Below are positions 18,490 through 27,052 of a stretch of DNA of 64,000 nt, in pieces. The DNA is from Porphyromonas cangingivalis (GTDB lineage: Bacteria > Bacteroidota > Bacteroidia > Bacteroidales > Porphyromonadaceae), in assembly GCF_900638305.1 (NCBI RefSeq), contig NZ_LR134506.1, positions 1,736,001 to 1,800,000 of the forward strand, in the 5' to 3' direction. How positions within the stretch are numbered: position 1 is the stretch's first letter; each line of letters starts with the position of its first letter. The position numbers were made by a program, and so were the translations under genes. Under the pieces are notes generated by a model. The model was not told the DNA's origin, did not search any database, and worked only from the letters and a program-made list of their open reading frames with translations.

Positions 18490-18520
18490 TTGTCAGAGCC
18501 TCTTATTTTTCGTACCTTTG
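18490..18520 (+). promoter_or_regulatory. mnmG promoter
   Basis: -7 box TACCTTTG at 18513-18520 with a TTG-type -33 box at 18490-18492, spacing 20 bp, 47 bp upstream of the mnmG start. Confidence 0.6.
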
Positions 18521-18567
18521 TGTGTTTCACAGTTTTATAAAATCGAATAAGGATATAACGATATACA

Positions 18568-20451
18568 ATGAGAGTCAACTACGACGTCATCGTGGTAGGT
18601 GCAGGTCACGCGGGTTGTGAGGCGGCTACGGCTGCGGCACGGCTGGGATCGAAGACCTTGCTCATCACGATGGATACGAACAAGATAGCTCAGATGAGCT
18701 GTAACCCTGCCGTGGGCGGTATCGCCAAGGGTCAGATCGTCAGAGAGATAGATGCTCTGGGTGGACACATGGGGGTGGTGTCGGATCAGACGGCCATACA
18801 GTTCAGGATGCTCAACCGTAGCAAGGGGCCTGCGATGTGGAGTCCTCGTGCGCAGAGTGACCGTCAGAGGTTCAGCGAGGCGTGGCGTATGATCGTGGAG
18901 CAGACGGAGAATCTCTCCGTGTGGCAGGATACGGTCAGTGAGGTGCTTGTCAAGGATGGCGAGGTGAGGGGCGTGCGTACGTTCATGGGCGTGGAGTTCG
19001 TGTCTCGTGCGGTGGTCTTGACCAACGGGACGTTTCTCAACGGTCTCATGCACGTGGGTAAGCTCCAGTTTGCCGGAGGTCGTATCTCCGAACCTGCCTC
19101 GATGGGGCTCACGGAACAGTTGCGCTCGTTGGGCTTCGAGTCGGACCGGATGAAGACGGGTACACCCATGCGTGTGGATGCCCGTACGATACACTTTGAC
19201 TTGTGCGAGGTGCAGTATGGGGATGAGGACTTCCATAAGTTTTCGTTCCTCCCGGGGGTGTCGAACAAACTCCTGGTCCAACGCCCTTGTCACATCACCT
19301 ACACGAACCCCGAGGTGCACAAGATACTCGCCGACAGCCTCGATGACTCTCCGTTGTACAACGGTCAGATACAGAGCATAGGGCCGAGGTATTGTCCCAG
19401 CATAGAGACGAAGATCACGACGTTTGCGGAGAAGGAGCGTCATCAGCTCTTCCTTGAGCCCGAGGGCGAGCACACGACGGAGTATTATATCAATGGCTTC
19501 TCTTCTTCGTTACCCTACGAGGTGCAGGATGCGGCGATACGTGCCATCCCTGCGCTCAAGGATGCGCACATCCTTCGTCCGGGGTATGCGATAGAGTATG
19601 ACTTCTTCCCTCCCACACAGCTCAAGCACACGCTTGAAACAATGCTTGTGAAGAGACTCTTCTTCGCAGGGCAGATCAACGGTACGACAGGGTACGAGGA
19701 GGCGGCAGGCCAAGGTATAGTGGCAGGAGTCAATGCCCACTTGGCGGTGCACAGTGCTTCGGACGAATTTGTCCTACATCGTGATGAGGCCTACATCGGG
19801 GTGCTCATCGATGACCTCGTGACGAAGGGTGTGGATGAGCCTTACCGTATGTTTACGAGCCGTGCAGAGTACCGCATCCTCCTTCGTCAGGATAATGCGG
19901 ATGCGAGGTTGACACCGCTGGCAGACAAGTTCGGCATCTGTGGCGCGGAGCGTATGGAGCTCCTTCGTCAGAAAGAACGCCTCATGGAGGATCTCGTACA
20001 CCTTTGTCACAATACTTCGGTGTCTCCTTCGGAGGTGGATAAGCTCCTCGAAGAATGCGGCACGACACCTCTTCGTCACGGTTGTAAGCTCGTCGACCTT
20101 GTGCTTCGTCCTACGCTATCGCTGAAGGTGTTGGCAGAGGCTATCCTTCCTCTTTCGAACGCAATCGCTTCATTACCAGGTGATAGACGTGAGGAGATCA
20201 TCGAAGCGGCAGAGATCGCCATGAAGTATAAGGGGTACATAGATAGGGAAAGAGAACTCGCTGATAAGGCTAAGAGATTGGAACACATTAAGATACGTGG
20301 TCACTTTGACTATGACTCGATCAAATCTCTCTCTACCGAAGCGAGACAAAAGCTCAAGAAGATAGATCCGGAGACGATAGGTCAAGCCGCTCGCATCCCG
20401 GGTATATCCCCAAGCGACATCAATATACTATTGGTGCTGATAGGTAGATAA
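18568..20451 (+). CDS. mnmG: tRNA uridine-5-carboxymethylaminomethyl modification enzyme MnmG
   Basis: 627 residues, family length. FAD-dependent enzyme that with MnmE modifies the wobble uridine of several tRNAs, improving decoding. Seen: the FAD-binding GAGHAGCEAA at residues 11-20, the conserved CNPAVGGIAKG and the DQTAIQFRMLN loop, EYYINGFSSSLPYE, and the NGTTGYEEAAGQG motif. C-terminal helical domain starting near residue 430 contacts MnmE and tRNA. Classical origin-neighbour gene (gidA) in many bacteria. A parS site lies in the 23-bp gap to uvrC. Confidence 0.97.
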   Translation: MRVNYDVIVVGAGHAGCEAATAAARLGSKTLLITMDTNKIAQMSCNPAVGGIAKGQIVREIDALGGHMGVVSDQTAIQFRMLNRSKGPAMWSPRAQSDRQRFSEAWRMIVEQTENLSVWQDTVSEVLVKDGEVRGVRTFMGVEFVSRAVVLTNGTFLNGLMHVGKLQFAGGRISEPASMGLTEQLRSLGFESDRMKTGTPMRVDARTIHFDLCEVQYGDEDFHKFSFLPGVSNKLLVQRPCHITYTNPEVHKILADSLDDSPLYNGQIQSIGPRYCPSIETKITTFAEKERHQLFLEPEGEHTTEYYINGFSSSLPYEVQDAAIRAIPALKDAHILRPGYAIEYDFFPPTQLKHTLETMLVKRLFFAGQINGTTGYEEAAGQGIVAGVNAHLAVHSASDEFVLHRDEAYIGVLIDDLVTKGVDEPYRMFTSRAEYRILLRQDNADARLTPLADKFGICGAERMELLRQKERLMEDLVHLCHNTSVSPSEVDKLLEECGTTPLRHGCKLVDLVLRPTLSLKVLAEAILPLSNAIASLPGDRREEIIEAAEIAMKYKGYIDRERELADKAKRLEHIKIRGHFDYDSIKSLSTEARQKLKKIDPETIGQAARIPGISPSDINILLVLIGR

Positions 20452-20456
20452 ACCAT

Positions 20457-20472
20457 TGTTCCACGTGGAACA
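20457..20472. promoter_or_regulatory. parS centromere site
   Basis: TGTTCCACGTGGAACA is a perfect 16-bp palindrome and fits the bacterial parS consensus TGTTNCACGTGNAACA exactly. ParB binds such sites to organise and segregate the origin region. It lies between mnmG and uvrC, about 11 kb from the DnaA-box cluster. No other full copy was seen in the window; parA and parB are not present. Confidence 0.9.
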
Positions 20473-20474
20473 TC

Positions 20475-22292
20475 ATGCTTATTCCAAGAGAAAATATAAA
20501 GGCTTCGCTCAATGCCATTCCGGAGAAACCCGGGTGTTACCGTTATCGTAACGATAGTGGTACGGTCATCTATGTGGGTAAGGCGAAGAACCTCAGGAAG
20601 CGGGTGTCTTCGTACTTCCAAAAGGAGAACAACGACCCCAAGACACGGGCTTTACTCAGGGACTTGGTGTCGGTGGAATACATCGTCGTAGAGACGGAGC
20701 ATGATGCCTTGCTTCTCGAAAATAATCTCATCAAGGAGCATCAGCCCATGTACAACATCCTCCTCAAGGAGGGTAACACCTATCCGTGGATCTGTGTCAC
20801 GAGGGAGCCTTTCCCGAGGATATTTGTGACGCACAAGATGAGTAAGGATGGGTCGTTGTACTTCGGTCCTTATCCGGATCGGAGTCTGCCGTACACGCTG
20901 ATCAAACTGTTCAAGTGGTTGTTCAAGTTCCGCACGTGCAAGCTCGCCCTCACTCCGGAGAGTGTCAGAGCGGGTAAGTTCCGAGTCTGCCTCCAGTACC
21001 ACATCAAGAGGTGCAAGGCACCTTGTGTCGGCGATGTCTCGATCGAGGAGTATCGTAAGGATGTGGAGAGCGCGAAGAAGATCCTCAATGGCAACATCAA
21101 GGAGGTCGTCAGCGAACTCAAGGATGCCATGCTGACCCATGCGGAGAAGTTGGAGTTTGAGAAAGCCCACGAGATACAACAAACGATCATTGCACTCGAA
21201 AATCATCAAGCAAAGTCGACCATCATCAGCGATGTCATCGGGAATGCTTTGGTGGTGTCTTGCGAGTCGGACAGCGAAGCGTTTTATGTCAATTATCTTG
21301 AGCTACGACATGGCAATATCATCGCCGGAAAGACGATGGAGTACAAGATGAGACTGGAGGAGGATAAGGACGATGTGTTGGCTTCGGTCGTGCAGGAGCT
21401 GATACAGACGAGCCGAAGTGGCAGTATCAAGGAGGTGATATTACCGTTTGATCCGGGCTTCAAACTCGATGCTTCCGTATCGATCACCGTGCCTCAGAGG
21501 GGCGACCGAAAGAGGGTCTTGGATCTTTCTCTCGAAAATGTCCGCCAGTATATGACCGACAAGTATAAGCAGGCGGAGAAACTCAATCCTGAGCAACGCA
21601 ATACCCAACTCCTTCGCGAACTCATGGTGACGGTAGGATTACCTACTCTGCCTTACCACATAGAGTGCTTCGACAACTCAAACATCGCAGGGGATGCCCC
21701 TGTCGCTGCTTGTGTCGTCTTCAAGGGTGCTCGCCCCTCCAAGGCGGACTACCGACACTACCATATACGTGATGTCGTCGGACCTGATGACTATGCTTCG
21801 ATGAGCGAGGTCGTCAAGCGTCGTTACAGCAAGATGATCGAAGAAGGGGCTGATCTCCCCGACCTCATCATCACGGATGGTGGCAAGGGGCACATGAGCA
21901 CCGTCTCTGCTGCCCTTGCTGAGCTTGGTATCGAGGTGCCCATCCTCGGTCTGGCGAAGGATAAACACCATAACACCGCCAACATCCTTTTCGGTGATCC
22001 TCCCCAACTCGTCGGCATCATGCAGCGCAGTCAGGCCTTCCATCTCTTGACGAGGATACAGGATGAGGTGCATCGTTTTGCGATAAAGTTTCACAGAGAG
22101 GTGCGTGCCAAGAAGCAAAACAGATCACAGCTGGACGACATCAAGGGCATAGGTCCGGTGACCAAGAAAGCCCTCCTGTCGCACTTCAAAAGCATCAAAA
22201 GAATACGTTCGTCTTCGCTCCAAGACCTATCCGATGTCATAGGCGAGAGCAAGGCAAAGATCATATACAACTACTTCAATAACGAGCAATGA
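20475..22292 (+). CDS. uvrC: Excinuclease ABC subunit C
   Basis: 605 residues. Makes both incisions around bulky DNA lesions in nucleotide excision repair with UvrA and UvrB. Domains in order: GIY-YIG nuclease (GCYRYRNDSGTVIYVGKAKN, residues ~16-36), a cysteine cluster (RTCKLAL, CLQYHIKRCKAPC), UVR helix for UvrB contact (~205-240), RNase H-like C-terminal nuclease (HIECFDNSNIAGD; LIITDGGKGH), and a helix-hairpin-helix end (IKGIGPVTKKALLSHF). Its last 4 bp overlap dtd. Confidence 0.97.
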   Translation: MLIPRENIKASLNAIPEKPGCYRYRNDSGTVIYVGKAKNLRKRVSSYFQKENNDPKTRALLRDLVSVEYIVVETEHDALLLENNLIKEHQPMYNILLKEGNTYPWICVTREPFPRIFVTHKMSKDGSLYFGPYPDRSLPYTLIKLFKWLFKFRTCKLALTPESVRAGKFRVCLQYHIKRCKAPCVGDVSIEEYRKDVESAKKILNGNIKEVVSELKDAMLTHAEKLEFEKAHEIQQTIIALENHQAKSTIISDVIGNALVVSCESDSEAFYVNYLELRHGNIIAGKTMEYKMRLEEDKDDVLASVVQELIQTSRSGSIKEVILPFDPGFKLDASVSITVPQRGDRKRVLDLSLENVRQYMTDKYKQAEKLNPEQRNTQLLRELMVTVGLPTLPYHIECFDNSNIAGDAPVAACVVFKGARPSKADYRHYHIRDVVGPDDYASMSEVVKRRYSKMIEEGADLPDLIITDGGKGHMSTVSAALAELGIEVPILGLAKDKHHNTANILFGDPPQLVGIMQRSQAFHLLTRIQDEVHRFAIKFHREVRAKKQNRSQLDDIKGIGPVTKKALLSHFKSIKRIRSSSLQDLSDVIGESKAKIIYNYFNNEQ

Positions 22293-22744
22293 AAGTCGTA
22301 ATCCAACGGGTCACCGAAGCCCGACTCACGATAGATGGCACCGTGTATTCGGAGATCGGTGCAGGGATGGTCATCCTCCTTGGCATCAGTGTCGACGATA
22401 CCGCAGAGGATATGGATTATCTCCTGAAGAAGATACCGAAGCTGCGTATCTTCGATGACGAGTCCGGGGTGATGAATCTCGACATCACCCAAACGTATCC
22501 GAGCGGAGATATACTCCTCGTGTCGCAGTTCACGCTGCTTGCCGATACACGCAAGGGCAACCGTCCATCGTACATCGGAGCTGCAAGACCCGAACAAGCC
22601 ATCCCCCTTTACGAACAAATGGTCGAAAAACTATCCGAAAGTTTGGGAAAGCGAGTTCAAACCGGTAAATTTGGGGCTGATATGAAGGTTGCCTTGGTCA
22701 ATGACGGTCCTGTCACCATCATCATAGACAGTAAGAACAGATGA
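22289..22744 (+). CDS. dtd: D-aminoacyl-tRNA deacylase
   Basis: 151 residues. Removes D-amino acids (and glycine from tRNA-Ala) wrongly attached to tRNA. Active-site motifs: SQFTLLADTRKGNRPSY and the C-terminal NDGPVTIIID, close to the family's NxGPVT. The start ATG overlaps the uvrC stop and the stop overlaps the next gene's ATG, each by 4 bp: tight translational coupling. Confidence 0.96.
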   Translation: MKVVIQRVTEARLTIDGTVYSEIGAGMVILLGISVDDTAEDMDYLLKKIPKLRIFDDESGVMNLDITQTYPSGDILLVSQFTLLADTRKGNRPSYIGAARPEQAIPLYEQMVEKLSESLGKRVQTGKFGADMKVALVNDGPVTIIIDSKNR

Positions 22745-23106
22745 ATACAAATCAATCATCTCTCTCCTCCCCTACCCTATCCGAAGTGCAAGAGTCGGTA
22801 GACCGATGGATCAAAGAGTATGGGGTAAGGTATTTCTCTCCTCTGACGAATATGGCTATCCTCACCGAGGAAGTCGGCGAAGTGGCTCGGCTCATGTCGC
22901 GTATCTACGGTGATCAGTCCGCGAAGAAAGGCGAAGATATCTCGACCGATAAGCTCGCAGACGAACTCTCCGATATCCTTTGGGTCGTTGCTTGTATCGC
23001 TAATCAGACCGGTTGTGACCTCTCTGAGGCTTTCAGACGAAACATAGACAAGAAGACCTCAAGGGACAAAGACAGACACATCAACAATATCAAACTGAAA
23101 GAATAA
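22741..23106 (+). CDS. MazG-like nucleotide pyrophosphohydrolase
   Basis: 121 residues, single MazG domain. The metal-binding pattern ExxE12-28ExxD is present: LTEEVGEVARL near residue 40 and DELSDILWVV near residue 78. Single-domain members hydrolyse NTPs or dNTPs to NMP and pyrophosphate, as house-cleaning enzymes. Overlaps dtd by 4 bp and lies 20 bp ahead of deoC, so it belongs to the mnmG/uvrC cluster. Confidence 0.9.
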   Translation: MNTNQSSLSSPTLSEVQESVDRWIKEYGVRYFSPLTNMAILTEEVGEVARLMSRIYGDQSAKKGEDISTDKLADELSDILWVVACIANQTGCDLSEAFRRNIDKKTSRDKDRHINNIKLKE

Positions 23107-23126
23107 CTACACAAAAATATTAAGAT

Positions 23127-23999
23127 ATGATTAACATGAAGAGTAAATTTCAAGAAGCATTCGAAGGCTTCTCTCCCGTCCTTTCTGACGAACAAATCAA
23201 GGCGGAGATCCAAAAGATCATCGACAAGCACTACGACAGCCTCAACAACAAGGACAGCATCAAGCTCATCCATAGCTGCGTAGACCTTACATCTCTCAAT
23301 CCCACCGACCACGTCGATCACATCTACAACTTCGTAAAGCAGGTCAACGAGCTCGATGAGACCAATCCTACCATCCCACCCGTTGCTGCCATCTGCGTGT
23401 ACCCCAACTTCGTCAAGACTGTCAAGGATGCCCTCATGGTTCAGGACGTCGCGATCGCTTGTGTATCGGGTGCATTCCCATCCTCACAGTCCTTCCTCGA
23501 AACAAAGATCGTGGAGACCGGTCTCGCTGTTGCAGATGGAGCTGACGAAGTAGATATTGTCCTTCACCTCGGCAACTTCCTTGCAGGCAACTACCAAGAA
23601 GTCGCTGACGAGATCCAAGAGATCAAGGCGGCTTGCAAGGGCAAGAAGCTCAAAGTCATCCTTGAGACGGGTGCACTCAAGAAGGCGGAGAACATCCAAC
23701 GTGCTTCTATCCTCTCACTCTTCTGTGATGCCGACTTCATCAAGACATCGACAGGTAAGGAGTATCCAGGAGCATCGCTCGAAGCTGCTTATGTCATGTG
23801 CCAAGTCCTCAAGGAGTACGATGCCAAGTATGGTATCAAGAGAGGGCTCAAGGTGTCCGGCGGTATCCGTACCACCGAAGAGGCTATCAAGTACCTCTGT
23901 ATCGTGAAAGAGATCCTCGGCGACGAATGGATGAACAACAAGCTCTTCCGTGTCGGTGCTAGCTCTCTCGTCACAGATCTTCAGAAGAGGCTCGACTAA
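23127..23999 (+). CDS. deoC: Deoxyribose-phosphate aldolase
   Basis: 290 residues. Splits 2-deoxyribose-5-phosphate into glyceraldehyde-3-phosphate and acetaldehyde, letting the cell use deoxynucleosides as carbon. Schiff-base lysine in FIKTSTGK (~210), the second catalytic lysine region in LKVSGGIRT, and KVILETGALK are all visible. Longer at the N-terminus than the E. coli type, as usual for Bacteroidetes. A second ATG lies three codons in. Closed by a terminator at 24039-24072. Confidence 0.95.
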   Translation: MINMKSKFQEAFEGFSPVLSDEQIKAEIQKIIDKHYDSLNNKDSIKLIHSCVDLTSLNPTDHVDHIYNFVKQVNELDETNPTIPPVAAICVYPNFVKTVKDALMVQDVAIACVSGAFPSSQSFLETKIVETGLAVADGADEVDIVLHLGNFLAGNYQEVADEIQEIKAACKGKKLKVILETGALKKAENIQRASILSLFCDADFIKTSTGKEYPGASLEAAYVMCQVLKEYDAKYGIKRGLKVSGGIRTTEEAIKYLCIVKEILGDEWMNNKLFRVGASSLVTDLQKRLD

Positions 24000-24038
24000 G
24001 CTGTCATAACATCATCATCCGGATCCATCATGGGTCGA

Positions 24039-24072
24039 GGGTACCTTGTCTTCGGATAAGGTACCCTTTTTT
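24039..24072 (+). terminator. Terminator after deoC
   Basis: GGGTACCTT / AAGGTACCC with a 10-nt loop, then TTTTTT. Confidence 0.9.
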
Positions 24073-24432
24073 GTATTTCAGGTCGAAAAAAACGACGCTC
24101 ATAAATGGTTCTAAAAATGGAGATCTCTTTTTGGGCGATATGTTTATCCAAAATAAAATTGAGTCGTAAATTCGAGCTGTAAATGGCGAATAATCGAGTG
24201 CTGTTCGTCATCCTCCTTCATCTAAGCCTCATTTTGGCTCTCCCCTACCCTATCTGTGTCAAAAGTGATGGTGAATGATGTTTCACACGAATGACGAACG
24301 TAAAGATGTTTTATCCGTCATCCGATTTTTCACTTTGTGTCGTCTCTCAGACGAAAGTCACATTTTTCCTCTCGTGGAGGTTTTGGATATCTGTTGTTTC
24401 ACGGCGGAGGTATGGTAGATACACAAAAAAAG

Positions 24433-24483
24433 AAATACCCGTAAGGTAGGACTGCCTCACGGCATGCCAGCTTACGAGTATTT
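24433..24483 (-). terminator. Terminator of the candidate small RNA
   Basis: Minus-strand hairpin AAATACTCGTAAG / CTTACGGGTATTT capped by TGCCGTGAGGCA, then CTTTTTTT. It is oriented away from aroA and towards deoC and does not serve either. Confidence 0.75.
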
Positions 24484-24543
24484 AGCACTGTCGTTGCATA
24501 ACGAATGAGTACTGCGTAAAAACTCTTAAAAAAACTCAGTACC

Positions 24544-24672
24544 TTACAGTGATATCTTTCTCAAGCGAATTGTAAGTTCAAAATCATGACCAAATCCTCC
24601 CATATCTCTGAATTTCATGAGAAATCGGTTTGACAAACCATTCATAATTGATAGCTTTACGACATGGTTCAT
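24544..24672 (-). CDS. Possible 42-residue small protein
   Basis: ATG at 24672, preceded by a stop codon and by an AAGGATAA stretch that could bind ribosomes. The peptide (MNHVVKLSIMNGLSNRFLMK...LRKISL) is basic, not membrane-like and not recognised. It lies wholly within the candidate transcript between the promoter at 24729 and the terminator at 24433. May be chance. Confidence 0.25.
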   Translation of the reverse strand: MNHVVKLSIMNGLSNRFLMKFRDMGGFGHDFELTIRLRKISL

Positions 24673-24785
24673 TTACAAAATAATTATCCTTGAAATGTGT
24701 TCTTCAGAGAGGACATTGACCTGTACTACAAAAGTATAAAATAAAATTAAAATAACACAATAAGGAAACGAATAAATTTTCTCTA

Positions 24786-26108
24786 ATGGCGTTAAAAGTC
24801 GAGATTTGCCTGAAAAAACCATTAAAAAAACGTGAAATGCTTCTTTTGAGCCGTTCGAAGAGCATTTATTCGAGGGATATCATCATCCGAAACATACTCG
24901 GTAAGCCGATACCTGCGGGTGAGCATAGGGACGAAAGTAAGGATATTCAGATCCTTCTGGAAGCTTGTGAGGCACTCTCGAAGTGTTATTTAATGTGTAA
25001 GGATCATAATTTAAGTTCTCCTGTCTACATCCATCAGTCCGGCACCGCCATGAGACTGATGACCGCCCTCTTATCCTGCTCGGAGGGTAGCTTCATCCTC
25101 CGAGGTGACCCCCAGGTGCAGAAAAGACCCATCGCACCCCTTGTCGATGCGCTCAAGACTCTTGGCGCAGACATTACTTATATGGATAAGGAGGGGCATC
25201 TCCCTCTACTCATCCGAGGGTGCAACCTCGCTTCGCATGGCACGATCGATGCCCGAGGATGGGAGAGCTCGCAGTATGTGAGTGCCCTGCTCCTGATTGC
25301 CCCGAAGGTCAAAGGTGGTCTCAGGTTGCTTAGAAGCAGACAAGATGGATCTACCCCATATATAGACCTCACCATCGAACAGATGAAGAGGTATGGTGCA
25401 TCCGTGGTGTGGCAAGGCGATCTCATCACCGTCTCCGACACGCCCTACCGCCTACCTCCGCAGATCACGGATGAGAGGGACTGGAGCAGTGCCGGATACT
25501 GGTATCAGCTCCTTGCGCTACATCCCGACTTGTCTGAGCTGTATCTGCCCGGGCTTTTCTTCACCGACAGCCTCCAAGGCGACAAGACCGTCGCAAAACT
25601 TTTTGAGGCTTTCGGCATATACACCGCCGAGAGTAGCGGTGGGGTTACACTCTCCAAGCGTATTCCCACCGATCCGGATCAAGGCGAAGTCCCCACCATA
25701 GATCTCTCACACTATCCCGACCTCTTCCCCACCCTTGCGGTGAGCTATGCCATGCTCGGAAGGAGTGTGCACCTCGTCGGTCTTCGTAGTCTTGCGATCA
25801 AGGAGAGCAACCGTCTCGATACCGTCCTTTCGGGTCTCCGAGCCATGGGGTTCACCGACGGTTTGAGGTACGACAGTGATACCTTCTCGTACGACGGCAC
25901 CCCTCGAAATCCCTCTTCTACACCCATCATCATTGACAGTCACGACGACCACCGCATAGCGATGAGTTTTGCCATTGCAGGAGCCACCATGCCCATAGGT
26001 CTCACTGTCGAAGGAGCAGAGAGCGTCCGTAAGAGTTACCCCGCCTTTTGGGACGAGCTTTCCAAGGTCGCCACCCTCCGTCCCCATCCTATCCCCTCTC
26101 TCCCCTGA
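24786..26108 (+). CDS. aroA: 3-phosphoshikimate 1-carboxyvinyltransferase (EPSP synthase)
   Basis: 440 residues. Joins shikimate-3-phosphate and phosphoenolpyruvate in the aromatic amino acid/chorismate pathway. Active-site motifs are intact: SRSKSIYSR near residue 22, SGTAMRLMTALL, QKRPIAPLVDAL, SSQYVSALLL, PDLFPTLAV, KESNRLDTV, HDDHRIAMSFA and KSYPAFW. The motif spelling is divergent from the E. coli enzyme (SGTAMRL instead of AGTAMRP). A second ATG at 24837 would leave too few residues before the SKS motif, so the upstream start is preferred. Monocistronic, followed by repeat copy 3. Confidence 0.93.
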   Translation: MALKVEICLKKPLKKREMLLLSRSKSIYSRDIIIRNILGKPIPAGEHRDESKDIQILLEACEALSKCYLMCKDHNLSSPVYIHQSGTAMRLMTALLSCSEGSFILRGDPQVQKRPIAPLVDALKTLGADITYMDKEGHLPLLIRGCNLASHGTIDARGWESSQYVSALLLIAPKVKGGLRLLRSRQDGSTPYIDLTIEQMKRYGASVVWQGDLITVSDTPYRLPPQITDERDWSSAGYWYQLLALHPDLSELYLPGLFFTDSLQGDKTVAKLFEAFGIYTAESSGGVTLSKRIPTDPDQGEVPTIDLSHYPDLFPTLAVSYAMLGRSVHLVGLRSLAIKESNRLDTVLSGLRAMGFTDGLRYDSDTFSYDGTPRNPSSTPIIIDSHDDHRIAMSFAIAGATMPIGLTVEGAESVRKSYPAFWDELSKVATLRPHPIPSLP

Positions 26109-26122
26109 TCATTCTCTCCCCC

Positions 26123-26187
26123 AAAAAAAGTCGTTAGATTCGATGACGAAAGTCGTTAGACTTGTTTCATCGAATCTAACGACTTTT
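26123..26187. repeat. Dispersed intergenic repeat, copy 3 (21-bp perfect hairpin)
   Basis: Arms 26126-26146 and 26167-26187 are perfectly complementary over 21 bp (AAAAGTCGTTAGATTCGATG...), loop CGAAAGTCGTTAGACTTGTT. Placed 15 bp after the aroA stop, so it may also act as its terminator. Confidence 0.9.
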
Positions 26188-26728
26188 CATCGACCTTCCT
26201 ATGACTCCTTCTGTGCAGATGGTGTGTCGGGATCGGGAGTGCTCAGGGGCTCTACTTTTTTCTTTTACTCTGGGGGAAATATGATATTTGCACGCATTGA
26301 TAGGGATTTACGGTCTGTCTTTATGATTGATAAACAGATACTATGGAAATAATATCGTCTTTCGAAAACCTTGAAGTCAACTCTTCTTCCCTCCCTTGTG
26401 TGGAGGAGATGTTTTGCAGTGACACAGTCCTTATCTTCAGAAACGCAGTGGTTGTGACGAATCTATCATCCACACCATAGCCGGTGCATGCAGCGTGCGG
26501 AGTCTCCCCTACTACGAAGCCTGAAAAATCAGGGATTATGTCTTCTATGAGCTCGAAATACGTGTGTCGTGACACAACGGACCAATGTGTCACTACTATT
26601 TGGCTTGTATCACACACAAAAAAATGGGTACAGCTCTTGCAATCATCCCCCTACGAAATAAAATAATCCCCTCAGAAGCCTATAAATGGCCGTAATCGTG
26701 TCCGAAATGCTTTTCGTGTTGTCCCCTC

Positions 26729-26794
26729 CAAAAATCGTTCTGACGCGCGTCAGAATGAATTCCGGCGCATTACAGAATACTTTCTGTCGGGCTA
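26729..26794. repeat. 22-bp dyad repeat array B (3 units)
   Basis: Units at 26729, 26751 and 26773; the second is CAGAATGAATTCCGGCGCAT and the third CAGAATACTTTCTGTCGGGC. Exact 22-bp spacing as in arrays A and C. Confidence 0.75.
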
Positions 26795-26976
26795 TGTAAT
26801 ATCAACACTCGATTTATGGTCTCCATGCTTCATATGACCGGAAAGCTGGGGTTGTTCCGTACGTCTGTATATAAAAAGCTGGCTTGGGGGCAGGGATTAT
26901 GAGGTTTGATCCCTGATTTTCTGTGCATACGGAAGTATTTGTCGCTCTCTTACCTCGCTAAGTAACCATGACGCCA

Positions 26977-27022
26977 TAAAAAAGCCCGATCCGATGTCGA
27001 CTCTCGTCGGGGATCGGATCGG
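26977..27022 (-). terminator. Terminator of the SusCD operon
   Basis: Minus strand: CCCGATCCGAT / ATCGGATCGGG around a loop that can pair further (CCGACGAGAGTCGAC), then CTTTTTT. It lies 30 bp past the last gene of the operon. Confidence 0.88.
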
Positions 27023-27052
27023 GACTTCAGAACTATTAGATTGAAAGATGAT

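Larger units (their letters stand above)
17964..18567. other. Intergenic region before mnmG
   Basis: Holds a terminator (18011-18053), copy 2 of the dispersed repeat, and the mnmG promoter. Short open frames on both strands at 18160-18430 have no start signals or recognisable content, so I see no gene. Confidence 0.6.
24425..24728 (-). ncRNA. Candidate structured small RNA
   Basis: On the minus strand a complete transcription unit can be read: -33 ATTG (24758-24761), 21-bp spacer, -7 TACTTTTG (24729-24736), about 240-290 nt of transcript, and a terminator. The 3' hairpin has 13-bp arms (24471-24483 and 24433-24445, one G-U pair), an internal loop, and a TGCC-GTGA-GGCA tip with a GNRA-type tetraloop, followed by CTTTTTTT. 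A 42-codon frame lies inside it. I do not recognise the RNA family; it could also be a short mRNA. Confidence 0.5.
26109..27052. other. Long intergenic region between aroA and the SusCD operon
   Basis: 944 bp between convergent transcription units. It holds repeat copy 3 (26123-26187), 22-bp dyad array B (26729-26794) and the operon terminator (26977-27022). A 98-codon frame at 26321-26617 (-) has no ribosome site or recognised content. The rest shows nothing I can name. Confidence 0.6.

Noticed and set aside
26321-26617. 98-codon frame (-) in the aroA-SusCD gap
   Set aside because: No ribosome site, no recognisable domain, and it lies in a spacer with repeats on both sides.
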